DNA of 64,000 nucleotides from Paragorgia papillata (taxonomy: Eukaryota; Cnidaria; Anthozoa; Scleralcyonacea; Coralliidae): positions 411,001 to 475,000 of the forward strand of contig JAWNZC010000421.1 of assembly GCA_035771165.1 (NCBI GenBank), in the 5' to 3' direction. The notes under the pieces are model-generated. The model was not told where the DNA came from and searched no databases. It saw only the letters and a list, made by a program, of their open reading frames with translations. The translations under genes and the position numbers were made by a program. Shown in pieces: positions 59,703 to 64,000 of the stretch. The stretch's first letter is position 1; each line of letters starts with the position of its first letter.

Positions 59703-62700
59703 CTGAAAATGTCAAAAGAGAAGGCTGGCAAACCTTGACAATGGCATCGTTATTATTATGCAGGACTTCGAGCCTGTCTTTGTATTTCTTATGTTGAATC
59801 CATCTCTTGAGGTTGGCCTGAAACAAAAAAAAACTTCCGTAAATTGGTAAACCCTCCAAAAACTACTGTCTACAACACCATTACCGCTGCAATTATCATT
59901 ATTACTACCATCAACACTACCATCACCACAATCGCTGCCATCCCCACTATCACTACCATCAACACAGCAACCACCATTATCACCATCACTAACTACCATT
60001 GCCACTACCTCTATCATCACCAGTACCATTACCATCCACTACAACTGCTACCAACCAACATTGCCACTACCGCCCCTGCTATTTCCACTACAACCGCTAG
60101 TATTACGCTGCCATTAAAATACTACATAATGCTGTCACTAGCCCACTACCATTACTAGACCACCACACCTGTACCATCATTACAGCCACTACCACTACTA
60201 CAGAACCACAACCATTCTCTTATTTAGTGAGGCATCTAACAAACTATATACACTACCTGTATCTTTATAATGGCTGGTAGCTGTTTCGTCATAAATTGCT
60301 TTCTTTCATTAAACGCTTTTCTTGATAAATACCCCCTCCAATGAGATTGTAGTTTGACAACCAGAGGTGCATTAGCTTCCAGATACACCTGACGTCCATA
60401 TTTTGCCGTCTCACTTGTCACAACAGCCTAAATAAAAAATGAAAAGACTTTTGACCTTCGACATTTGAATAATCTTAAGAGGAAAACGAAGAGAAATTTC
60501 GTGATTTCCTCACACTACCGAAGTCAGCAGAAGCGAAATTTGAACTTTCACCTTCGCGATACCTATATCCACCGCACTATATATCTACCCAAGCACAACT
60601 ATCCATGACTATCCATCATTATCCATCATTATCCACAACCATCCGTGACTATCCAGTATCCATTACTATCCATTACTATCCAATACTATCCATTACTATC
60701 CACTGATATCCATTGATATCCATTACTGTCCATTACTATCCATTAGTATATATTAGCATCGATTATTGCGGTGCCCTGAAAGTTAGCTTGCGGGCGCAGC
60801 TAACTTTCAAACCGCTTTATATTCTGTGCGCGAGTTCGTTAGGAATCAATAGTATATTTTTGTCGCGACATTTTTAACAAGCGACATTTTTGGCGCCACA
60901 GAAAGCAACCGGAAGTGAATTTGTTATTCTGTGTGTGAGTTGTTCGTTCGTTCGTTAGGAATCAATAGTATATTTTTAACGCGACATTTTTAACACGATA
61001 GTTATAGACATTCAGTCAGGGCAACGCTTTGTAGCACTGTCTCTGGTTATCCATTATTATTCATTACTAACGATTACTATCTAATACAATCCATTACTTA
61101 ACAATTATTCGCCGAAGGCGAGGTGAATATCGGTAAATAATAACCGAGACGAAGTCGAGGTTATTATTCACCGATATTCACCGAGCCTGAGATGAATAAT
61201 TGTTTTAGTATAAATACACATTTTCATACTTTTAGAAACAACATTTTCTTTGAAATTGTTAATTTCCTCGTCTGTCGCATTGACAAATTGGCTGGCGGCC
61301 ATCTTGAATAAACGCTGTAGGTGATTATCGACAATTAGTCCGAAGTAGCTCGACCAATCAGCGCGCGCGATTTTCTATAATCACCTGTGTATTTATACTA
61401 ATAACCATTAATATCCAATACAATCCATTACTATCCAATACAATCCATACAATTCATTACTATCCAATACAATCCATTACTAATCATTACTATCTAATAC
61501 AATCCATTACTATCCAATACAATCCATTACTAACCATTACTGACTAATTCTAAAGACAATGAAGTTCTACAAACATGTAAATATGTTCTTACTTGAATCT
61601 CTTCTTTAGTGAGTAGTCCTTTGTTGTCAGTGAAATCAGCGGGTTTAGCCCAGCTTGATTGGTGAGTGGCGGTGTTGTAATAAAACAAATATCCTTGAGG
61701 AATTCTCTGTTCCAGCCACGGACCAGCTAGAAAATACAATGCTAATTAAGCAGTGTGCAAAACCTGCCTAAAAATTAAATTGTTTCCTTTGGATCCCCTA
61801 ACGAACCTTGATTTCCCTTGTTTCCCTTGACTTCCTTTAGTTTTGAGTGATAAGATAACTGGCATTCTCTCGTCACTCCTCTGAGGTTTACGTCCGCGTT
61901 CTCCAAAGCTTCCACCGTACTTTGATCTGACCCATTGTCCAGTGAATCGTTGATTTTTGTCACTCCAGCAGCCACTGAAACAAACAAAGTAGAAAAAAGA
62001 ATGGAATACAGAAGGAAGGAAGGAAAGGAAGGAAAGGAAGGAAGGAAGGAAGGAAGGAAGGAAGGAAGGAAGGAAGGAAGGAAGGAAGGAAGGAAGGAAG
62101 GAAGGAAGGAAGGAAGGAAGGAAGGAAAGGAAGGAAAGGAAGGAAAGGAAGGAAAGGAAGGAAAGGAAGGAAAGGAAGGAAAGGAAGGAAAGGAAGGAAA
62201 GGAAGGAAAGGAAGGAAAGGAAGGAAAGGAAGGAAAGGAAGGAAAGGAAGGAAAGGAAGGAAAGGAAGGAAAGGAAGGAAAGGAAGGAAAGGAAGGAAAG
62301 GAAGGAAAGGAAGGAAAGGAAGGAAAGGAAGGAAAGGAAGGAAAGGAAGGAAAGGAAGGAAAGAAGGAAGGGAAGGGAGGGAGGGATAGGGAGGGAGATA
62401 GGGAAGGAAGAATAGATAGATGGATGGAACAGATGGGTAGTCAGAATAGACAACAGTCGTCTATTTACTTACATTTGTAGGCATCTAATGCACAGAGATT
62501 GCATTTGTCGATGCAACGTTGGATCTCGTCGTGCCATAATTCAGCGGATTGATCATTCATTTTCTAACAAAACAAACAGAAAGTTGGTGAATGCCCTGTG
62601 TGAAGTTATAATGGGTGAAATGGTCAGAGTAAGGTGAGGTAGGGTGAGGTGAGGTAAGGTGAGGTAAGGTAAGGTAAGGCGAGGGGAGGTAAGGTAAGGG

Positions 62701-63439
62701 GAGGTAAAGTTAGGTGAGGTGAGGTGAGGCGAGGCGAGGCGAGGGGAGGTAAGGTAAGGTAGGGTAAGGTAAGGTAAGGTAGGATAAGGTAAGGTGAGGT
62801 AAAGTGAGGTGAGGCGAGGCGAGGCGAGGTAAGGCGAGGCGAGGCGAGGCGAGGTGAGGTGAGGTGAGGTGAGGTGAGGTGAGGTGAGGTGAGGTGAGGT
62901 GAGGTGAGGTGAGGTGAGGTGAGGTGAGGTGAGGTGAGGTAAGGTGAGATAAGGTAAGGCGAGGTAATGTAGCGTAAGGTGAGGACCTGGCAATATTTAT
63001 TTAAATTATGGTTTAACTTTATTTGTTTATTTATTTATTTATTATTTACCTTTGGATTCATTCGTTTTTTCTGAAGTTAAACAAATATTACATTAATTAA
63101 TAATTTAATATCAGCGAAGAAAACTTTAAATTTCATTTATTTTAAATTAATTAAATTTAAATTTAATAAACTATTAAGCAGCTAAAAAGAGCAAAAGGAA
63201 AAGTGTTTATTTTTTTGATTGAAGCCAGAAATTTACTGACATAAACGGCAAACCCCGCTTAAACGATAAAAGTACCTTTTTCTTCTCCTGTTTCTCGGCA
63301 AAAAGTACGGCTTGGTAAAGAAGTGCGTTTTCTGGTAAGACTTTGCTAAGTTTCGCCTCGTTTTGCTGCAGTGACGTCAGAGTAGCAGCCGCATTGTCTT
63401 GTTCAATAGTCCTGTTGATTGCCTGTACAGCGGTAATCA
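46667..63439 (-). CDS. IQGAP: Ras GTPase-activating-like protein IQGAP (5' end beyond window)
   Basis: IQGAP is a large cytoplasmic scaffold that binds Cdc42/Rac-GTP, calmodulin, actin, Raf/MEK/ERK and microtubule-tip proteins. Twenty-eight exons can be joined in one frame from 63439 to a TGA at 46667-46669, and every splice phase agrees. Domain order is internal repeats, WW, four IQ-type segments, a RasGAP-related domain (GRD) and the RasGAP C-terminal domain, collinear with human IQGAP1. The calponin-homology domain and first internal repeats lie right of the window. Introns are filled with simple repeats and SINEs. The exon coordinates are given in the four part entries. Confidence 0.97.
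46930..47345 (+). repeat. CCACCTACCGAATCACACAC minisatellite
   Basis: About 400 bp of CA/CC-rich sequence with a 20-bp unit (CCACCTGCCGAATCACACAC), best conserved at 46950-47160, then degenerate CCAC-rich DNA. It lies in the last IQGAP intron. Confidence 0.9.
47640..48200 (+). repeat. GACAGGACGGGAA-type purine-rich minisatellite
   Basis: About 560 bp of 5-15 bp units: first GACATGACGTGACA, then GACAGGACGGGAAGGACAGG. It lies in an IQGAP intron. Ser/Cys/Pro/Leu-rich minus-strand frames are repeat translations. Confidence 0.95.
48838..48982. mobile_element. 140-bp near-perfect hairpin MITE
   Basis: The arm GAATAATACATGGATGTGCG (then GAAATATGAAAT and GTGTTGACCAGGATATCTCAC) is mirrored by its inverse, ending CATCCATGTATTGTTC, around GAGTGAGCGAAGCGAACGAG. 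Confidence 0.88.
50035..50330 (+). mobile_element. 5S-rRNA-derived SINE copy
   Basis: The head has CGCTGCCTCGCACCACTGAA, GTTAAGCCC and GGTTAGTACTCGGATGGGTG, followed by the family body (TCTCTCCTGTGCTTTGAGGG) and a tail with TTGGGTTATCAGCATCTAAA. It lies in an IQGAP intron. Confidence 0.85.
50980..57116 (-). CDS. IQGAP: IQGAP exons: GAP-related domain (GRD)
   Basis: This is part of IQGAP. Exons are 56806-57116, 55935-56009, 55667-55816, 55243-55383, 54361-54445, 53530-53637, 53355-53411, 52610-52677, 51601-51836 and 50980-51118. Landmarks are EKLEAYQHLFYLLQTNPVYL, LYNYASNAREEYLL, EIVTGNPTVIKMVVGFNR, LPYDVDPEQALEHPEV, GNLLYYRYMNPAIVAPDAFD (the RasGAP FLR-block equivalent), RRNLGSISKLLQDAASKKK and DEYSDVTMLTKPVIYISIQE. 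In known IQGAPs this fold binds Cdc42/Rac-GTP and lacks GAP activity. Exon 56806-57116 is the largest at 311 bp. Confidence 0.96.
51862..52010 (-). mobile_element. tRNA-like SINE fragment
   Basis: GGGATTCGAACCCGCGACCT is the reverse complement of the SINE box B region. It is preceded by a degraded GTTACTCTGAGTGAATCATA tail. A detached piece of the same SINE (ACTGAGCTGTATGATCAAGT) lies at 52343-52362, so the 5S-type SINE between them probably inserted into it. Confidence 0.65.
52030..52320 (+). mobile_element. 5S-rRNA-derived SINE copy
   Basis: The head has GAGTTGCCTCTCACCGCTGT, GTTAAGCCCGATTGGACGG and GATGGTGACCGCTTTGG. The body has TTGATCTCTCCTGTGCTTCG. It separates two pieces of a tRNA-like SINE. 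Confidence 0.8.
52735..52940. repeat. Fold-back sequence with ATCAGTTCTGTATCACATTTAC arms
   Basis: GTACAGAACTGATATCAGTG, GTAAATGTGATACAGAACTG and their inverses at 52865-52915 form a hairpin. The left flank CATTAATAATTCATGAGGAA is shared with other fold-backs (26610, 8445, 14880). Confidence 0.7.
53934..54150. mobile_element. MITE with TTATAGTCCGTTTCAGCTTG ends (copy 2)
   Basis: It has the same termini as 35584-35911 (TTATAGTCAGTTTCAACTTG / CAAGCTGAAACGGACTATAA). It shares AGATACTTGGTTAAACAGAA and TTGCAATGTAAGTTCGGAAT-like interior words in inverse order. Confidence 0.82.
54577..54950 (+). mobile_element. 5S-rRNA-derived SINE, fullest copy
   Basis: The head (CGCGCTGCCTCTCACCAAAA, GTTAAGCCCGGTTAGACGG, GGTTAGTACTTGGATGGGTG, ACCGCTTGGGAA) is collinear with the 5S rRNA internal promoter. 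The body and a long 3' part (GTGATCCGTGGTCTGAATTG, CGGCTGCTTGGAGCGCCTTT, CAGCCACTGGCTGCG, CTTTATCCTTTAT) follow. The 3' part is also seen, inverted, at 63843-64000. Confidence 0.88.
55408..55617. mobile_element. MITE related to 27932-28210 (copy 2)
   Basis: It shares GTAACCGCTGACC, ACGACTGCGGGCGCGGCTGA, GGTCAGCGGTCGCTACCATG and GACGGGAGACGCAGTCCAGT, ending TATATATAGGCTAGTGCTC. Confidence 0.75.
56040..56565 (+). repeat. ACCATCATTAATACAATTACCATCAC minisatellite
   Basis: About 520 bp in an IQGAP intron. A higher-order unit of ~70-90 bp (CCATCACCAGTACAACTACA, ATTACCATCATTAATACAAT, TACCATCACTACTACCATCA) is repeated six times. Confidence 0.96.
57300..57560 (+). repeat. CACCACTACCATCATCAC-rich degenerate repeat
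   Basis: About 260 bp of CAC/CAT triplets in an IQGAP intron, related in sequence to the arrays at 56040 and 59860. Confidence 0.85.
57587..60427 (-). CDS. IQGAP: IQGAP exons: IQ motifs and following helix
   Basis: This is part of IQGAP. Each IQ-type segment has its own exon: 60257-60427 (VVKLQSHWRGYLSRKAF), 59734-59817 (ANLKRWIQHKKYKDRLEVL), 59036-59107 (IQAWTRMHLARTEYLKRKKH) and 58885-58954 (LPSIIKIQAFMRANVAQNDY). Exon 58714-58800 continues IVRKFLHLLDQSDRDFEEE, and 57587-57708 has EIRSNQQLEHDLQGMDIKIG. These segments are where calmodulin and its light-chain relatives bind in characterised IQGAPs. A ~570 bp CAA/CAC repeat sits in the intron after the second IQ exon. Confidence 0.95.
57782..58036. 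mobile_element. Possibly hAT-like MITE (copy 2)
   Basis: AGTCAATCAAGGTATGGTCT (then GGAAACTCGGCAAACTTCAAAGCGC) matches 15940-16222. The right end is GAGTTTCCACACCATTTGTC (then GATGGACTATG). Confidence 0.8.
58086..58510. mobile_element. Inverted-repeat element with six tandem 42-bp cores
   Basis: The outer arms are CAATCGAAATATAGTAAGGT, TAGATATACTGCCGAAACAG, AGAACGTATAGTAGTCTAA and their inverse at 58425-58486. Between them lie about six copies of GACACGTTTCTCTCTGACGA followed by AGGGCCTTCGCTCGAAACGTTA. The right flank reads CTACACTGCCTACGCAGC. Short relatives lie at 18745-18935 and 22540-22575. It is in an IQGAP intron. Confidence 0.85.
59138..59704 (+). repeat. (CAA)n/(CAC)n array with ~130 bp higher-order unit
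   Basis: ACAACCACCACCATCACAAC, TACTACCACCACCACTAACA and a (CAA)10-14 run recur about five times. It lies in an IQGAP intron. Val/Leu-rich minus-strand frames are repeat translations. Confidence 0.97.
59860..60205 (+). repeat. Degenerate ACCATCACCACTACC repeat
   Basis: About 340 bp of CAC/CAT/ACC-rich sequence in an IQGAP intron. Confidence 0.85.
60600..60760 (+). repeat. CCATTACTAT 10-11 bp repeat
   Basis: About 15 units of TATCCATTAC or TATCCATCAT. A second block of CCATTACTATCCAATACAAT units is at 61390-61545. Confidence 0.92.
61085..61400. mobile_element. Fold-back element with AGTATAAATACACA ends
   Basis: A hairpin (TATTCGCCGAAGGCGAGGTGA, ATATCGGTAAATAATAACC and inverses) lies at 61108-61205. 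TAGTATAAATACACATTTTC at 61207 and CCTGTGTATTTATACTAATA at 61383 bound a further ~195 bp. It contains GACAAATTGGCTGGCGGCCA. Confidence 0.65.
61593..63439 (-). CDS. IQGAP: IQGAP exons: internal repeats and WW domain
   Basis: This is part of IQGAP. Exons are 63276-63439 (AVQAINRTIEQDNAAATLTS, then LPENALLYQAVL), 63050-63070 (a 21-bp microexon, KKRMNPK), 62473-62563 (ELWHDEIQRCIDKCN), 61807-61974 (TKINDSLDNGS, an internal-repeat segment) and 61593-61726 (the WW domain). The WW domain reads GPWLEQRIPQGYLFYYNTAT followed by HQSSWAKP, so both signature Trp residues are present. It ends with LLTKEEIQ, as in the IQGAP linker. The microexon has a consensus acceptor (TAACTTCAG) and donor (GTAAAT) and keeps phase on both sides. 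Confidence 0.94.
62005..62400 (+). repeat. (GGAA)n / AAGGAAGG purine microsatellite
   Basis: A run of AAGG tetranucleotides (62035-62125), then ~230 bp of GGAAAGGAA decamer-like units, then GGGA-rich DNA. It lies on one side of IQGAP exon 62473-62563. Confidence 0.97.
62630..62990 (+). repeat. (GAGGT)n/(AAGGT)n/(GAGGC)n pentanucleotide array
   Basis: About 360 bp of pentamers (GGTGA, GGTAA, GGCGA). The block 62855-62940 is pure GGTGA. It lies on the other side of exon 62473-62563. Confidence 0.97.
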
Positions 63440-63842
63440 CTAAAAGAAAATAAGTGTACGATAGTGAATGGTTATGGCGTCTTATTGCTATATAATTAAC
63501 AATTAGACAACGAGTCGGAGTTGTCCATAAGCTGATAGTTGACGGGGCGGAGTTCACTATCGTTCATAGACATGCAACGAGGACGAGTTGTCGAAATGTT
63601 TTCGTATAAACTAACTAGTCGGACAAACTATTATTTTAACGAAACAAACTGAAACTCAGCAAAATGGAGTTTTCTGCCATTGTTTTTCATTTAAAACTCG
63701 ACTCTTTCGCTACTAGTGGTCTATCGCCGATATCACCGATATAGACAGTGAGTAGCTCAGCCAGTCAGAATGCAGCATTTGTAATAGTTCACTGGTTGGT
63801 TTATACTAATACAGGTTGTTCACATTTGTAACTTGCGAACAT

Positions 63843-64000
63843 TAAGGGATAAAGGATTGGGGGCTAATCATCCTTATGTGCAGCCAGCGGCTGAATTACG
63901 AAGGACGCAGATCAACGTGGCCGTGTCGAGGCATATCAAAGGCGCTCCAGGCAGCCGCCATGCGACACAGTTCAGACCACGGATCACAGCTAAGACGTTA
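63843..64000 (-). mobile_element. 3' part of a 5S-rRNA-derived SINE at the window edge
   Basis: It is the reverse complement of the 3' part of the copy at 54577-54950: AAAGGATTGGGGGCTAATCA, CAACGTGGCCGTGTCGAGGC, CGGATCACAGCTAAGA. It is cut by the right edge of the window. Confidence 0.82.

Noticed and set aside
61746..62480. Long FLSFLSFLSF or KEGKEG frames
   Set aside because: They are translations of the GGAA/AAGG microsatellite.

Overview
The window is animal nuclear DNA. It holds multi-exon genes with GT-AG introns, is AT-rich, and is crowded with microsatellites, minisatellites, SINEs and short palindromic DNA transposons (MITEs). Four conserved metazoan genes can be read by joining exons whose splice phases agree. 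All four lie on the minus strand. The species cannot be fixed from the sequence. The gene set plus dense palindromic MITEs and a Crypton-like (DUF3504) fragment fits a non-vertebrate animal, and my best guess is a cnidarian.

Layout from left to right: (1) 99-4740, the 5' part of a mitochondrial Lon protease gene (LONP1), with its first exon at 4532-4740 and the rest beyond the left edge. A roughly 440 bp array of heat-shock-element-like TTCnnGAA palindromes lies directly upstream (4813-5252). (2) 7718-20942, a Kinase Suppressor of Ras (KSR) gene: C1 zinc finger, a serine-rich linker exon, and a pseudokinase domain whose catalytic Lys, HRD and DFG positions are all replaced. (3) 20943-31737, a gene-poor stretch of SINEs, MITEs and simple repeats. 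(4) 31738-39541, a CREB-regulated transcription coactivator (CRTC) gene with the N-terminal CREB-binding helix, the 14-3-3/SIK phosphosite exon, a poly-Q tract and the C-terminal activation domain. (5) 39542-46666, MITEs, head-to-head tRNA-like SINEs and a truncated DUF3504 ORF inside a palindromic element. (6) 46667-63439, an IQGAP gene (internal repeats, WW, IQ motifs, GAP-related domain, RasGAP C-terminus) read to its stop codon. Its 5' exons (calponin-homology domain) lie beyond the right edge.

KSR and IQGAP are both scaffolds for the Raf-MEK-ERK cascade in other animals, and CRTC and LONP1 are stress- and energy-responsive. Nothing in the sequence shows that the four are co-regulated, and each has its own upstream region. 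Most of the remaining DNA is repetitive. The main families are a 5S-rRNA-derived SINE (about eight copies), a tRNA-Thr-like SINE (twice as head-to-head pairs), a roughly 370 bp palindromic element (four copies), and several other fold-back families listed individually.

Limits: family calls rest on recognised protein motifs and consistent splice phases, not on database searches. Some exons were not found: the middle of CRTC, the KSR linker between 12676 and 19470, and possibly the KSR N-terminus.
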